Source of the DNA: Rhodanobacter sp.
GTDB lineage: Bacteria > Pseudomonadota > Gammaproteobacteria > Xanthomonadales > Rhodanobacteraceae
NCBI GenBank assembly: GCA_004298045.1
Contig: SCRM01000005.1
Location: forward strand, 225,126 to 289,125
Reading direction: 5' to 3'
DNA length: 64,000 nucleotides
Shown: positions 8,621-19,315 of the stretch, piece by piece
How positions within the stretch are numbered: position 1 is the stretch's first letter
Layout: each line of letters starts with the position of its first letter
The notes under the pieces: generated by a model
Told to the model about the DNA's origin: nothing
What the model saw: only the letters and a program-made list of their open reading frames with translations
Database searches by the model: none
Translations under genes and position numbers: made by a program

Positions 8621-9181
8621 ATGAACAGCACCGGCTTTTTGCGCAAGCTCCTGGGAAGCATGGGAAACCCGGCCGCACCGGCCACAGTGTGGCGAAAGAC
8701 ACTTGCCGACACGCGCGTGCTGGTGGTGGACGACTCGCCCACGATCTGCGCCGTGCTGGGCCGCATGCTGGAACAGGACGGCTACGCGGTGCACAAGGCG
8801 GTCGATGGCGAGCAGGCGATCGAGCTGGCCGTCGCGGGCCAGCCGGGGCTGATCTTTCTCGATATCGTGCTGCCGGGCGTGAACGGCTTTGCGGTGCTGC
8901 GCACGTTGCGGCACGCACCGCAAACCGCGCACATTCCGATCGTGATGATGAGCGGCAACCCGCAGGCGACCGAGCAGTTCTACGTGCAGCGTTTTGGTGC
9001 CGACGACTTCATCAAGAAGCCGTTCGGTCGCTCGGCGGTGCAGGCCAGCATTGACACCCTGGTGCGCGCCGGGCGCTTGCCGGCAAGGCCGGACGAGGTG
9101 GTGGCCATGGCTGCCGGTGTCCTGCAGCCCGCTGCAACCGACGCTCCTTCCGAGTCGAACCTGCTGGTGCATCACGGCTGA
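8621..9181 (+). CDS. Single-domain response regulator (first of tandem pair)
   Basis: A 186-residue protein made of a CheY-like receiver, with an N-terminal helix (FLRKLLGSM) and a short unstructured tail but no output domain. The acidic pocket is DD at 37-38, the phospho-acceptor Asp is at 81 (LIFLDIVLPG), and the conserved Lys is in DFIKKPFG. The start at 8621 is fixed by GGAGGTGGGCG directly upstream. It probably relays phosphate or signals by protein contact, as in chemotaxis- or pilus-type systems. No histidine kinase is adjacent. It is a close paralogue of the next gene. Confidence 0.9.
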   Translation: MNSTGFLRKLLGSMGNPAAPATVWRKTLADTRVLVVDDSPTICAVLGRMLEQDGYAVHKAVDGEQAIELAVAGQPGLIFLDIVLPGVNGFAVLRTLRHAPQTAHIPIVMMSGNPQATEQFYVQRFGADDFIKKPFGRSAVQASIDTLVRAGRLPARPDEVVAMAAGVLQPAATDAPSESNLLVHHG

Positions 9182-9297
9182 TCCGGGTAGCCGCCCGGCG
9201 CACCGCCCGTTTTCGTCACCCACGCCTGCTTGCGCTGGCACGCGGTGCCGGTGACACTCCGCCCATGTCGCCACGGGAAGCGGCAGGGGGCAGGAGC

Positions 9298-9894
9298 ATG
9301 GCCGGATTCGGTTTGTTGAAGCGACTGGTGGGCGGTCGCGAGCGCCGTCACAGCGAGCCGCGCGTGCGTGCGATGGCGTCCACCTGCATGCTGGTGGTCG
9401 ACGACTCGCCGACAATCCGCGCCGTGCTCGGCAAGATGCTTATCCAGGACGGTTACGCCGTCATCAAGGCCGCCAATGGTGCCGAGGCGCTGGAACTCGC
9501 GCGACGGGAGCACCCGGGGCTGATTTTTCTCGACATCGTGATGCCCGGCGTGTCCGGCTTCGAGGTGCTGCGCACGCTGCGCCACGAGACGGCTACGCAG
9601 GCCACGCCCATCGTGATGATCAGCGGCAATGTGCAGGCGACCGAACAGTTCTATGTGCAGCGCTACGGGGCCGACGATTTCATGAAAAAGCCGTTCGGCC
9701 GTGAAGAGGTGTTCGAGCGCATCCAGCAACTGGTGCTGGCCGGTCGGCTGCCGCGCCGCGCCGCCACCGCGCCGGAGCCCTTGCCGGCCACCGACAGTCA
9801 AGCCGAGTGGGATGCCATCCCGGACATCGCCATGCCGGATGCGGACCACTTGGTCGACGCCACCAAATCGGCTGCCGACCAAGCCGAAAAGTAG
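9298..9894 (+). CDS. Single-domain response regulator (second of tandem pair)
   Basis: A 198-residue receiver-only protein with DD at 35-36, phospho-acceptor Asp79 (LIFLDIVMPG) and the lysine motif DFMKKPFG. It shares the block TEQFYVQR-YGADDF and the amphipathic start (FGLLKRLVGG) with its upstream neighbour, so the pair arose by duplication. The start is the ATG at 9298 after GGGGGCAGGAGC. The C-terminal 45 residues are acidic and low in complexity. No DNA-binding domain is present. Its partner kinase must be encoded elsewhere. Confidence 0.9.
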   Translation: MAGFGLLKRLVGGRERRHSEPRVRAMASTCMLVVDDSPTIRAVLGKMLIQDGYAVIKAANGAEALELARREHPGLIFLDIVMPGVSGFEVLRTLRHETATQATPIVMISGNVQATEQFYVQRYGADDFMKKPFGREEVFERIQQLVLAGRLPRRAATAPEPLPATDSQAEWDAIPDIAMPDADHLVDATKSAADQAEK

Positions 9895-9961
9895 CCGTGG
9901 GTCGGGTTTCAGCCCGACGGCGCCTTACCGACCGCCGGTCGGGCTGAAACCCGAGCCACGG
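9895..9961. repeat. REPIN-like inverted palindrome pair / bidirectional terminator
   Basis: Two 24-base units (9895-9918 and 9938-9961) are inverted copies with one mismatch. Each contains GTCGGGTTTCAGCCCGAC or its complement and is itself a small palindrome. The pair lies between the convergent regulator and mutS, so it could terminate both transcripts. A decayed relative is at 47340-47388. The arrangement is typical of REP doublets mobilised by RAYT transposases; none is encoded here. Confidence 0.65.
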
Positions 9962-10001
9962 GGGTTTCGGATCAGCGTGGGTCGCGCTGCCGAATCCCGT
10001 C

Positions 10002-12578
10002 TCACGCGTCGGGCCGCAAGGCCTTCAGCCGGTACAGCGCGTCCAGCGCCTCGCGCGGCGACAGGGTGTCAGGGTCGATCGTGTCCAGCGCATCTTCGAT
10101 GGCCGAGGGCGCGGGCGGGGCAAACAGCGACAGCTGCGGTGAGTCCGCGGCAGCCGTTTGCGTGCTGCCGGCAAGCATGCCGTGTTCGAGCTTTGCCAGC
10201 GTGCGACGCGCATCGGCAATCACCGCGCGCGGCAGGCCGGCGAGTGCCGCCACCTGCAGGCCGAAGCTGCGGTTCGCCGGACCGTCCTTCACCGCGTGCA
10301 TGAACACCAGTTGCTCGCCGTACTCGACCGCGTCGAGGTGCACGTTGGCGATGGTCGGGTACTCGTTGGCGAGCTCGGTCAGCTCGAAATAATGGGTGGC
10401 GAACAGCACGAACGCATGGCTCACGGTGGCCAGGTGCACCGCGGCGGCGCGCGCGAGCGCGAGGCCGTCGTAGGTGCTGGTGCCGCGGCCCACCTCGTCC
10501 ATCAGCACCAGGCTGTGCGCGGTGGCGTTGTGCAGGATGTTCGCGGTTTCGCTCATTTCCACCATGAAGGTGGATTGCCCGCGTGCGAGGTCGTCGCCGG
10601 CGCCGATGCGGGTAAAGATGCGGTCGACCGGACCGATCACGGCACGGCTGGCGGGCACGTAGCTGCCGATGTGGGCGAGCAGCACGATCAGCGCGTTCTG
10701 CCGCATGTAGGTGCTTTTGCCACCCATGTTGGGGCCGGTGATGACCAGCATGCGGCGGGCTTCGTCCAGCATGAGGTCGTTCGGCTCAAACGGCTCTTCG
10801 CGCACTTTCTCCACCACCGGGTGGCGCCCGCGTTCGATCTGCATGCCGGCGGTTTCGGTGAGCTCCGGCGGGTTCCAGTCGAGCGTGTCGGCGCGTTCGG
10901 CGAGGCAGCCGAGCACATCGAGTTCGGCGATGGCCTGGGCGGCCTGCTTCAGTGGTTCGAGCCGCTCGGTCAGGGTGCCGAGCAGGGCGTCGTAGAGTGC
11001 GCGTTCGCGCATCAGCGAGCGTTCCTTGGCCGAGAGCACCTTGTCCTCGAACTGCTTGAGCTCCTCGGTGATGTAGCGCTCGGCGTTCTTGGTGGTCTGG
11101 CGGCGGGTGTAGTGCGTGGGGGCCTTGTCGGCCTGCGCCTTGGTGATCTCGATGTAGTAGCCGTGGACGCGGTTGTAGCCGACCTTGAGCGTGGGGATGC
11201 CGCTCGCTGCACGCTCGCGTTCTTCCAGCTCCACCAGGTACTGGTCGGCGTGGTTCGCGAGCCGGCGCAGCTCATCCAGCTCGGCGTCGTAGCCGTCGGC
11301 AATGATGCCACCATCGCGCTGCAGCACCGGCGGTTGGGCGACGATGGCGTGCACCAGCAGCTCGGTGCTGTGTGCGTGGTCGCCGATACGCGCGACCAGC
11401 GCGTGCAGCAGCGGACTGTCCAGCGGGGCGACGCGCTCGCGCAGGGCGGGCGCCGCGAGCAGGCCGTCGCGCAGGGTGGAAAGGTCGCGCGGCCGCGCCG
11501 AGCGCAGGGCGACGCGGGCAAGGATGCGTTCCAGATCGCCGATGGCGCGCAGTTGCTCGCGCAAGGGCGCGTAGCCGCGGTTGTCGATCAGGGTGCCGAT
11601 GGCCTGGTGGCGCGCGCGCAGCACGGCGTGCGCACGCAGCGGGCGGTTCAGCCAGCGGCGCAGGAGGCGTGCGCCCATCGGCGTCACGGTTTCGTCCAGC
11701 ACGCCGAGCAGAGTGTGTTCGGCGCGGCCGCTTGGGTGGGTGTCCAGCTCCAGGTTGCGCCGGGTGGCGGCGTCCAGCGCAATGGTTTCGTCGGCCGATT
11801 CCACCGCCATGCCGGAGAGGTGTGGCAGCGCGTTTTTCTGGGTTTCCTCGACGTAGGTAAGCAGGCAGCCGGCGGCGCCGATCGCCAGCGGCAGGTGCTC
11901 GGCGCCGAAGCCGGAGAGATCGCGGGTGCCGAAGAAACGGTTGAGTTCCCGGCGCGCGGCGTCGGCGTCGAAATGCCACGGCGGGCGCTTGCGCAGGCCG
12001 GGCATGGCGGCCACCGCGGGCGGCAGGGCGGCCGCTTCGTCCACCAGCGTTTCCGCCGGCTGCAGGCGCGCCAGCTCGGCGGCCAGACCTTCGGCGTCGG
12101 CGACTTCGCTCAAGAGGAAACGCCCGCTCGACAGGTCGGCCCAGGCCAGCCCGTAGCCATGTTTTGGCCCGGCGGCAATCGCCAGGAGCAGGTTGTCCCG
12201 CCGCTGTTCGAGCAAGGCCTCCTCGGTGACCGTGCCGGGGGTCACCACGCGCACCACCTTGCGCTCCATCGGCCCCTTGCCGTTGGGGTCGCCGAACTGC
12301 TCGCAGATGGCCACCGACTCGCCCAGCCGCACGAGCCGCGCAAGGTAGTTCTCCACTGCGTGGTACGGCAGGCCGGCCATCGGGATCGGCACCCCGGCGG
12401 ATTGCCCACGCTGGGTCAGCGTGAGATCGAGCAGCCGCGCGGCCTTGCGCGCGTCGTCGTAGAACGTCTCGTAGAAGTCCCCCATGCGGAAAAACAGCAA
12501 CACATCCGGGTGTTCCGCCTTCACCGCCAGGTACTGGCGCATGAGCGGGGTGTGCTGGGAGATTTCGTCGTCGGTCAT
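10002..12578 (-). CDS. mutS: DNA mismatch repair protein MutS
   Basis: An 858-residue mismatch-recognition ATPase that starts methyl-directed or strand-directed repair together with MutL. The N-terminal mismatch-binding motif is [15 protein letters not shown] (Phe-x-Glu). The C-terminal ABC-type ATPase has Walker [15 protein letters not shown], signature [10 protein letters not shown] and Walker [16 protein letters not shown]. The start is the ATG at 12578 ([11 protein letters not shown]); the 20 extra residues in the track are not conserved-looking. Length is normal for the family. It is divergent from the pncC-like gene, with an 83-base shared upstream region. Confidence 0.98.
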   Translation of the reverse strand: MTDDEISQHTPLMRQYLAVKAEHPDVLLFFRMGDFYETFYDDARKAARLLDLTLTQRGQSAGVPIPMAGLPYHAVENYLARLVRLGESVAICEQFGDPNGKGPMERKVVRVVTPGTVTEEALLEQRRDNLLLAIAAGPKHGYGLAWADLSSGRFLLSEVADAEGLAAELARLQPAETLVDEAAALPPAVAAMPGLRKRPPWHFDADAARRELNRFFGTRDLSGFGAEHLPLAIGAAGCLLTYVEETQKNALPHLSGMAVESADETIALDAATRRNLELDTHPSGRAEHTLLGVLDETVTPMGARLLRRWLNRPLRAHAVLRARHQAIGTLIDNRGYAPLREQLRAIGDLERILARVALRSARPRDLSTLRDGLLAAPALRERVAPLDSPLLHALVARIGDHAHSTELLVHAIVAQPPVLQRDGGIIADGYDAELDELRRLANHADQYLVELEERERAASGIPTLKVGYNRVHGYYIEITKAQADKAPTHYTRRQTTKNAERYITEELKQFEDKVLSAKERSLMRERALYDALLGTLTERLEPLKQAAQAIAELDVLGCLAERADTLDWNPPELTETAGMQIERGRHPVVEKVREEPFEPNDLMLDEARRMLVITGPNMGGKSTYMRQNALIVLLAHIGSYVPASRAVIGPVDRIFTRIGAGDDLARGQSTFMVEMSETANILHNATAHSLVLMDEVGRGTSTYDGLALARAAAVHLATVSHAFVLFATHYFELTELANEYPTIANVHLDAVEYGEQLVFMHAVKDGPANRSFGLQVAALAGLPRAVIADARRTLAKLEHGMLAGSTQTAAADSPQLSLFAPPAPSAIEDALDTIDPDTLSPREALDALYRLKALRPDA

Positions 12579-12661
12579 TGCAGGGTCTTGGCGGGTGCGC
12601 GCCGGAAGGGTAGAACGAAGAGCCGCGTGCTGCTGCACGCATTCCAGCCGGAGAGTGTCGC

Positions 12662-13171
12662 ATGGAGCCTGCTGCCATCCCCACCGATCAAGACCTGCTC
12701 GCGCTGGCGCAGGGCGTCGCGGCGGCCACGCTGCGGCAACGCCTGATGCTGGTCACTGCCGAATCCTGCAGCGGCGGCTGGATCGCCAAGACCCTCACCG
12801 ATATCCCCGGCAGCTCAGCCTGGTTCGATGCCGGCGTGGTGACCTACAGCTACGAGGCCAAGCAAGCCTTGCTGGGCGTCGATCCGCGCACGCTCGAGCG
12901 CACCGGCGCCGTCAGCGAGGAGACTGCACTGGAGATGGTTTCCGGTGCGCTGGCGCGCTTTGGCGCCGGGGTGGCGGTGGCCGTCACCGGCATCGCCGGG
13001 CCCTCCGGCGGTACGCCGGACAAGCCCGTCGGCTCGGTCTGGATCGCCTGGAAGCGCCGCGGCGGCTACGCGCACACCAGGCTGTTCCACTTTGATGGCG
13101 ACCGTGACGCCGTGCGCCGACAGACGGTGGCCGCGGCCCTCATCGGCGTGCGCAAGACGCTGACAGTGTGA
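12662..13171 (+). CDS. pncC: CinA C-terminal family / nicotinamide-nucleotide amidase PncC
   Basis: A 169-residue stand-alone CinA C-terminal domain protein. Members deamidate NMN to nicotinate mononucleotide in pyridine-nucleotide recycling. Diagnostic motifs are [13 protein letters not shown], with the nucleophilic Ser in ESCSGG, and [19 protein letters not shown]. The N-terminal MoCF-like domain of full-length CinA is missing, as is usual in gammaproteobacteria. It precedes recA in the same direction, an arrangement seen in many proteobacteria, where read-through can connect the two. Confidence 0.93.
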   Translation: MEPAAIPTDQDLLALAQGVAAATLRQRLMLVTAESCSGGWIAKTLTDIPGSSAWFDAGVVTYSYEAKQALLGVDPRTLERTGAVSEETALEMVSGALARFGAGVAVAVTGIAGPSGGTPDKPVGSVWIAWKRRGGYAHTRLFHFDGDRDAVRRQTVAAALIGVRKTLTV

Positions 13172-13293
13172 TGCGCATGCGGCGGGCTGGCGCGCTTGAC
13201 CGGTATGGGATACTTCTTCCGGCCTGATCGCAGCCGGTGAGACGCCATCAGGCCATGATGCAATCCATTCACAGCCCACTCGGAACCCCCACG

Positions 13294-14334
<1,041 letters not shown>

Positions 14335-14393
14335 TGCCGGGCGCGGGCACGACGGGGTCAGGATCCAGCGCGGCCACTGCGGGGTAACTGCCG

Positions 14394-14888
14394 TTGCCGC
14401 GCCGACTCAAACCGCCGTCCGAGCGTTTTCGCCCCAGCGCCTATGATAAGGCGCTGGGGCTTTTGGCCCGCCGCGAGCAATCACGGCTGGAGCTGCAGCG
14501 CAAACTCGCGCGCAGCGGTTACGAGCTGGACGAAACCGGCGCTGCGCTCGATCGGCTGGGCGCGCAGCATTATCAGGACGACGCCCGGTTTGCCGAGATG
14601 CTGGTGCGCCAGCGCGTGGCGCAAGGCTACGGCCCACAGCGCATCCGCATGGAGCTGCGCACGCACGGCTTGGGCGATACCGAGATCACACCGCTGCTGG
14701 AATCCGCCGAGGTCGACTGGAACGCGAGCGCACTTGCGCAGCTGCGTCGACACTACGGCAACCGTGCGCCGGCAGATCGCGCGGAACAGGGCAAACGCGC
14801 GCAGTTCCTGTTGCGGCGCGGCTTTGCTGCGGCCACGGTAAGATATGCCACCCACGCCGAGGTGGACGAGGCCGACGAAGCATCCTGA
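14394..14888 (+). CDS. recX: Regulatory protein RecX
   Basis: A 164-residue, all-helical modulator that binds RecA filaments and limits their extension. Recognisable repeats include [21 protein letters not shown] and [23 protein letters not shown]. It begins with TTG at 14394. The position directly after recA and before alaS is the classical one. Confidence 0.95.
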   Translation: MPRRLKPPSERFRPSAYDKALGLLARREQSRLELQRKLARSGYELDETGAALDRLGAQHYQDDARFAEMLVRQRVAQGYGPQRIRMELRTHGLGDTEITPLLESAEVDWNASALAQLRRHYGNRAPADRAEQGKRAQFLLRRGFAAATVRYATHAEVDEADEAS

Positions 14889-14938
14889 TCGCGGCCCGCC
14901 CGTGGCGTGTCCTTTTCGCAATTGGCACGCCACGGCGC

Positions 14939-17593
14939 ATGACTCAGACCCCGATGACCACGGCCGCTATCCGGTCGACTTTTCTTGAATTTTTCCGTAC
15001 CAGGGGGCACACCATCGTGCCGTCCAGCTCGCTGGTGCCGGCCAGCGACCCCACGCTCCTGTTCACCAACTCGGGCATGGTGCAGTTCAAGAACGTATTT
15101 CTCGGCAGTGAAAAGTTGCCGTATCAGCGTGCGTCCGACGTACAGCGTTGCCTGCGGGCCGGCGGCAAGCACAACGACCTGGATGCCGTGGGCTACACCG
15201 CGCGCCACCATACATTTTTCGAAATGCTGGGCAACTGGTCGTTTGGCGATTACTTCAAGCGTGAAGCCATTGCTTGGGCGTGGGAGCTGCTGACCCAGGT
15301 CTTCAAGCTGCCGGCCGACCGGCTGTGGGTCACCGTCTACCACACCGACGACGAGGCCTATGGCATCTGGCACGACGAGGTGGGTGTGCCGGCCGAGCGC
15401 ATCGTGCGCATTGGCGACAACAAAGGGGCGCCGTACGCCTCGGACAACTTCTGGCAAATGGCCGACACCGGCCCGTGCGGCCCGTGCACCGAGATCTTTT
15501 TCGACCATGGCGAGGAGATTGCCGGCGGCCCGCCGGGGTCGAAAGACGAGGATGGCGACCGCTACATCGAGATCTGGAACCTCGTGTTCATGCAGTTCGA
15601 CCGCGCGCCGGATGGCACGCTTTCGCCACTGCCTGCGCCCTGCGTGGATACCGGCATGGGCCTGGAACGTCTGGCCGCGGTGCTGCAGCACGTGCATTCC
15701 AACTATGAGATCGACCTGTTCCAGCGGTTGATCAAGGCCGCTTCGGCATTGACCGGCACGGCCGATCTCGCCAGCAAGTCGCTGCGCGTGATCGCCGACC
15801 ACATCCGCGCCTGCGCGTTCCTCATCGTCGACGGCGTGCTGCCGTCGAACGAAGGCCGCGGCTACGTGCTGCGCCGGATCATCCGCCGCGCCCTGCGCCA
15901 CGGTTGGATGCTCGGCGTGCGCGGCGATTTCTTCTGGAAGATGGTCGCGCCGCTGGTGGCCGAAATGGGCGAGGCCTATCCGGAGATCCAGGCCAAGCAG
16001 GCGTTTGTCGAAGATGCGTTGCGCACCGAGGAACAGCGCTTTGGTGAAACGCTGGAACACGGCATGCGCGTGTTCGACGATGTCGCCGGCAAGCTCACGG
16101 GCAAGACCATCCCGGGCGCCGACGCGTTCCGTCTGTACGACACCTATGGTTTTCCGGTCGACCTCACCGCCGACATCGCGCGCGAGCGCGGGCTGGACGT
16201 GGACATGCCCGGCTTCGAGGCGGCGATGAACGAGCAGCGCGAGCGCGCCCGCGCCGCCGGCAAGTTCGAGGCCAAGGGCCAGTTGCCGGCCGAGCTGGCG
16301 AGCCATCTCGCCAAGACCGATTTCCTCGGTTACCAGACGCTCTCCGCTACGCGTTGCAAGGTGCTGGCCATCGTGCGCGATGGCACGCAGGTGGCGCAGC
16401 TGGCCGAAGGCGAGCACGGTTTCGTCATTCTCGACCGCACGCCGTTCTACGCCGAGTCGGGTGGTCAGGTCGGCGACACCGGCATGCTGAGTTCGGCGCA
16501 CGGCCGCTTCGACGTGGTCGATACCCTCAAGATGGGTGGCGTGTTTTTCGGTCACTCCGGTACCTGGCACGGCACGCAGCCGCTCAAGGCCGACGATCCG
16601 CTCGATGCCCAGGTGGACGTTGCGCGTCGACAGGCGATCGTGCTGAATCATTCAGCCACCCATCTCTTGCACGCGGCGCTGCGCCAGGTGCTTGGCACCC
16701 ACGTGGCGCAAAAGGGCTCGCTGGTGGCGCCGGATCGCCTGCGTTTCGATTTCTCGCACCACAAGCCGATGAGCGCGGCGGAACTGGCCGAGGTCGAGAC
16801 CATCGTCAACACCGAGGTGCGCCGCAACGCGCAGGCCGAGGTGCATCACATGGCCTATGACGACGCGATTGCCACCGGCGCGATGGCGTTGTTCGGCGAG
16901 AAATACGGCGCCGAAGTGCGCGTGCTGAAGATGGGGGATTTCTCCACCGAGTTGTGCGGCGGCACCCATGTCGGCCGCACCGGCGACATTGGCGTGTTCA
17001 AGATCGTCGGCGAATCGGGTGTGGCCTCCGGCGTGCGCCGCATCGAGGCGGTGACCGGCGCTGGCGCGCTGGCGCACATCGACGATGAAGAGCGCCGCTT
17101 GGGCGAGATCTCGCACCTGCTTTCCGGCAACGGCAGCGAGGTGGTCGACAAGCTGCACCAGTTGCTGGATCGCCAGAAGAAACTCGAGCACGAGCTGGAA
17201 TCCCTGCGCGCCAAGGCTACTGGCTCGGCCACCGCCGACCTCGCTGCGCATGCCGCGGACATCGGCGGCATCAAGGTCGTCGCCGCACGGCTCGAAGGCT
17301 TCGATGCCAAATCGCTGCGCGATGCGGTGGATCGCCTGAAACAGCAATTGGGCGATTGCGTGATCGTGCTGGCCGGCGCCGCCGATGGTCGTGTGGCGCT
17401 GGTGGCTGGCGTGCATGGCACTGCGCTGGGCAAGATCAAGGCTGGCGATGTGGTTTCGTACGTGGCCAAGCAGATTGGCGGCAAGGGCGGTGGTCGCCCC
17501 GACATGGCGCAGGGCGGTGGCGACGATGTGCCGGCGCTGTCGACGATTCTTGCCGGTGTGCCGTTGTGGACATCCGATCGGTTGTCGGCATAA
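14939..17593 (+). CDS. alaS: Alanyl-tRNA synthetase
   Basis: An 884-residue class II synthetase that charges tRNA-Ala and edits mischarged Ser and Gly. The catalytic domain begins [24 protein letters not shown] and includes the motif-2 region [17 protein letters not shown]. The editing domain has [12 protein letters not shown] and [13 protein letters not shown], whose His and Cys bind zinc. The C-terminal oligomerisation/C-Ala domain contains [14 protein letters not shown]. Length is normal. The gap to csrA is 259 bases. Confidence 0.99.
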   Translation: MTQTPMTTAAIRSTFLEFFRTRGHTIVPSSSLVPASDPTLLFTNSGMVQFKNVFLGSEKLPYQRASDVQRCLRAGGKHNDLDAVGYTARHHTFFEMLGNWSFGDYFKREAIAWAWELLTQVFKLPADRLWVTVYHTDDEAYGIWHDEVGVPAERIVRIGDNKGAPYASDNFWQMADTGPCGPCTEIFFDHGEEIAGGPPGSKDEDGDRYIEIWNLVFMQFDRAPDGTLSPLPAPCVDTGMGLERLAAVLQHVHSNYEIDLFQRLIKAASALTGTADLASKSLRVIADHIRACAFLIVDGVLPSNEGRGYVLRRIIRRALRHGWMLGVRGDFFWKMVAPLVAEMGEAYPEIQAKQAFVEDALRTEEQRFGETLEHGMRVFDDVAGKLTGKTIPGADAFRLYDTYGFPVDLTADIARERGLDVDMPGFEAAMNEQRERARAAGKFEAKGQLPAELASHLAKTDFLGYQTLSATRCKVLAIVRDGTQVAQLAEGEHGFVILDRTPFYAESGGQVGDTGMLSSAHGRFDVVDTLKMGGVFFGHSGTWHGTQPLKADDPLDAQVDVARRQAIVLNHSATHLLHAALRQVLGTHVAQKGSLVAPDRLRFDFSHHKPMSAAELAEVETIVNTEVRRNAQAEVHHMAYDDAIATGAMALFGEKYGAEVRVLKMGDFSTELCGGTHVGRTGDIGVFKIVGESGVASGVRRIEAVTGAGALAHIDDEERRLGEISHLLSGNGSEVVDKLHQLLDRQKKLEHELESLRAKATGSATADLAAHAADIGGIKVVAARLEGFDAKSLRDAVDRLKQQLGDCVIVLAGAADGRVALVAGVHGTALGKIKAGDVVSYVAKQIGGKGGGRPDMAQGGGDDVPALSTILAGVPLWTSDRLSA

Positions 17594-17643
17594 GGCCGGT
17601 CGCTGGCGCGTGTATGCGACGCCAACACTAAAGATACCGCGCG

Positions 17644-17672
17644 TTGCGCCGATCAAACCCGATAGGTAGTAT
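17644..17672 (+). promoter_or_regulatory. Candidate csrA promoter
   Basis: TTGCGC and TAGTAT are separated by 17 bases in the alaS-csrA gap. The leader from here to csrA is about 175 bases and holds five GGA motifs (near 17730, 17734, 17743, 17832 and 17841), the last inside the Shine-Dalgarno. CsrA binds GGA in RNA, so autorepression is likely. The -35 match is poor. Confidence 0.35.
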
Positions 17673-17852
17673 CACCCGATCAACCAGTGGCACGGTGTCG
17701 CCGTGCGCTAGTCGTCGCAACAGATGGCCGGATGGAAAGCCGGGAAGGCGCGAGGGCCTTCGACGGTTGATCGTCGAGCCGAAGCAGCGGGCGCTCAGGG
17801 GTGAGGCTCCGCCGTTTCGTGTTTGCAACCAGGAATTGATGGAGTAGTAACC

Positions 17853-18062
17853 ATGTTGATTCTGACCCGCAGGGTTGGCGAAACCCTGATGATCGGTGAC
17901 GAGGTGACCGTTACCGTGCTGGGCGTGAAGGGCAACCAGGTGCGCATCGGCATCAATGCACCCAAGACGGTCGCGGTTCATCGCGAGGAGATCTACCAGC
18001 GCATCAAGAGCGAACACGACGGCGGCCCGGTGCCTCCACACGACGATCACTCCGAGTCCTGA
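17853..18062 (+). CDS. csrA: Carbon storage regulator CsrA (RsmA)
   Basis: A 69-residue RNA-binding dimer that controls translation and stability of many mRNAs. The sequence [20 protein letters not shown] is the standard family start, and [19 protein letters not shown] carries the RNA-binding arginine region. The ATG at 17853 follows GGAG with eight bases between. The C-terminal tail is acidic and His-rich (PPHDDHSES), a little longer than the E. coli protein. Position between alaS and tRNA-Ser is conserved in many gammaproteobacteria. Confidence 0.98.
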   Translation: MLILTRRVGETLMIGDEVTVTVLGVKGNQVRIGINAPKTVAVHREEIYQRIKSEHDGGPVPPHDDHSES

Positions 18063-18076
18063 TCGACACCCTCGCC

Positions 18077-18105
18077 TTTACCTGCACCGCCGCCACCGCT
18101 ATCCT
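18077..18105 (+). promoter_or_regulatory. Candidate promoter of tRNA-Ser
   Basis: TTTACC and TATCCT with a 17-base spacer lie just ahead of the tRNA, so transcription would start about 20 bases before the mature 5' end. The gene therefore need not depend on read-through from csrA. Confidence 0.5.
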
Positions 18106-18133
18106 TGCCGGCTTCGCTGCAACCCACTCACCC

Positions 18134-18226
18134 GGAGAGATGCCCGAGAGGCCGAAGGGGCTCCCCTGCTAAGGGAGTATCGGGTTAAACACCTGATCGA
18201 GGGTTCGAATCCCTCTCTCTCCGCCA
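18134..18226 (+). tRNA. tRNA-Ser (anticodon GCU)
   Basis: A 93-base tRNA with encoded CCA. The acceptor stem GGAGAGA pairs with TCTCTCC, the discriminator is G, and the T arm is GAGGG-TTCGAAT-CCCTC. The anticodon arm CTCCC-CTGCTAA-GGGAG gives GCT. A long variable arm follows, as expected for serine. Its 3' end is the left attachment site of the integrated element, which reconstitutes it intact. Confidence 0.97.
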
Positions 18227-18229
18227 GAT
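18213..18229. other. attL, left attachment site
   Basis: The 17 bases CTCTCTCTCCGCCAGAT, starting in the T-stem of tRNA-Ser and running three bases past CCA, are repeated exactly at 28627-28643. Integration at the 3' end of a tRNA gene is characteristic of P4-type integrases. Confidence 0.9.
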
Positions 18230-18238
18230 ACGCAATTA

Positions 18239-18263
18239 AGTCCCTGTTTCTAGGGGCTTTTTT
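18239..18263 (+). terminator. Terminator for tRNA-Ser supplied by the element
   Basis: A 7-bp stem (AGTCCCT/AGGGGCT, one G-T pair) with a six-base loop is followed by TTTTT. It stands 13 bases after the tRNA and is inside the element. Confidence 0.75.
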
Positions 18264-18280
18264 GTTGCTCAAGGTATTGC

Positions 18281-18299
18281 CGTCCCGCTTTGCGTCCCT
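18281..18299. promoter_or_regulatory. Candidate integrase arm-type sites, left
   Basis: CGTCCCGCTTT and the nearby CGTCCCTCTC resemble a pair at the right end (28474-28496: CGTCCCGACTT and CGTCCCGCTTT). Repeats shared by both ends and placed within about 150 bases of each core site are what arm-type integrase sites would look like. Confidence 0.35.
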
Positions 18300-18420
18300 C
18301 TCTCGCGATCCGGTCGCGGGCGAACGCTTACGGACAAGGAACGGCGCGGGCTGCTCCCCTTTCGCCTTCGCGATCTAGGCTTGGGGCCGTAGGCCGGTAA
18401 GGGTCGGCTAGCGCGCGGCC

Positions 18421-18441
18421 CTCCTGCACACGCCTGCATGG
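18421..18441. repeat. 21-bp direct repeat, copy 1
   Basis: CTCCTGCACACGCCTGCATG plus one G is repeated exactly at 19063-19083. The two copies flank the DUF2158 gene pair. A diverged relative (CTCCTGCACGCTCCTACG) lies near 23947. Confidence 0.8.
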
Positions 18442-18579
18442 TCGGTGGCGTTTTCCCGTCGTCGCGGGCAACGCACGAGCATCCCCAGCGTAGGTGGTTG
18501 TCTACACGCACACCAATACCGGCGCGATCTTTCATGCGCTCGATGGTGCCGCTATGCTGTCAGAGTCTTCAAAAAGGAA

Positions 18580-18774
18580 ATGGGGGCGCTTGTGGCAAAG
18601 CAATCAACATTCAATTTAGGCGACATCGTCAAGCTCAAGGCTGGCGGTCCAGAGATGGCCGTGCAGATAGACTTTGATGGCAAGACGTACCGATGCCAAT
18701 GGTTCGCAGGGAAAAAGCTGGAAAGTGGCGTTTTCCCTGTTGAATCTCTCGAACCGGTCAAGCCGAAAAAATGA
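18580..18774 (+). CDS. DUF2158 (YodC-like) small protein
   Basis: A small protein of 60-64 residues. The body FNLGDIVKLKAGGPEMAVQ ... CQWFAGKKLESGVFPVESL is the DUF2158/YodC signature, a small beta-rich domain of unknown function that is common on mobile elements. The ATG at 18580 sits too close to the AAGGA ahead of it, and a GTG at 18592 after GGGGGCG is an equally good start. It overlaps the next gene by four bases (ATGA), so the two are translated together. Confidence 0.8.
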   Translation: MGALVAKQSTFNLGDIVKLKAGGPEMAVQIDFDGKTYRCQWFAGKKLESGVFPVESLEPVKPKK

Positions 18775-19040
18775 GCGACGCTGCCCCAGCTGCGAAATGG
18801 ATGCAGGCGCAGATTGATCGTGACGGGTGCCTTTACCAAGATGACGTCATAGATCATCTCGTCAAATCTTCTCAAGAAGATTTGCTGCGCGAGAATGCGG
18901 ACGGCAACCTTGTCCTGGGGACGGCGCTACTGAATGCGTTTCGCAAGCTCAATGCGGAAACCGTTGTGTGGGTCAAGCCGGACTTCTATTGGCGAACACG
19001 CGTGGCTGAGGATGAGCCGGGACGTGAGGCGCGCGGCTAG
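18771..19040 (+). CDS. Hypothetical protein paired with the DUF2158 gene
   Basis: An 89-residue protein, mostly helical, with KWMQAQIDRDGCLYQDDVIDHL near the start and NAFRKLNAETVVWVKPDFYW toward the end. I do not recognise a characterised family. Start and stop are fixed by the ATGA overlap with the upstream gene. The coupled pair is flanked by 21-bp direct repeats, so it may move as a cassette. A toxin-antitoxin or defence accessory role is conceivable but not shown. Confidence 0.7.
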   Translation: MSDAAPAAKWMQAQIDRDGCLYQDDVIDHLVKSSQEDLLRENADGNLVLGTALLNAFRKLNAETVVWVKPDFYWRTRVAEDEPGREARG

Positions 19041-19062
19041 GTACGGCCTTCCACGCGGCGCG

Positions 19063-19083
19063 CTCCTGCACACGCCTGCATGG
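19063..19083. repeat. 21-bp direct repeat, copy 2
   Basis: Identical to 18421-18441. It lies in the 275-base gap between the DUF2158 pair and the CBASS-like operon. No convincing promoter could be picked out in that gap. Confidence 0.8.
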
Positions 19084-19315
19084 CGTCAGCGCTAATCGCG
19101 GTACTGGCGCGCCCTCTGCGATCGGTGCATATTCATACGCGGGGGATCATCCGCATGGAACGCAGTTAGGGGCGGCTACGAAGGACGACCATGCAGGCGC
19201 AAGTTGCGCTGCGCATGAGAGCGGTCACGGATACGCGAACCAAGCGAAATCTGCCAACGGAGGAAGCCGCTCGCCGCAATGGTGCTCCGAGCGCGGATGT
19301 TAGTTGGAGAATTGC

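Larger units (their letters stand above)
18227..18579. other. Left-end non-coding region of the element
   Basis: About 350 bases without a convincing gene. It contains the terminator described separately, CGTCCCGCTTT at 18281-18291 that also occurs near the right end (28486-28496), and the first copy of a 21-bp direct repeat at 18421. The ORFs the track shows here have no recognisable protein features. Confidence 0.6.

Noticed and set aside
10158-12746. 862-residue plus-strand ORF opposite mutS
   Set aside because: Antisense of mutS with no recognisable domain.
13172-13293. LexA box upstream of recA
   Set aside because: No CTGT-N8-ACAG or Xanthomonas-type TTAG palindrome could be identified. 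TTGACC at 13196 has no matching -10 at suitable distance.
14753-16651. 632-residue minus-strand ORF opposite alaS
   Set aside because: Antisense of a conserved synthetase.
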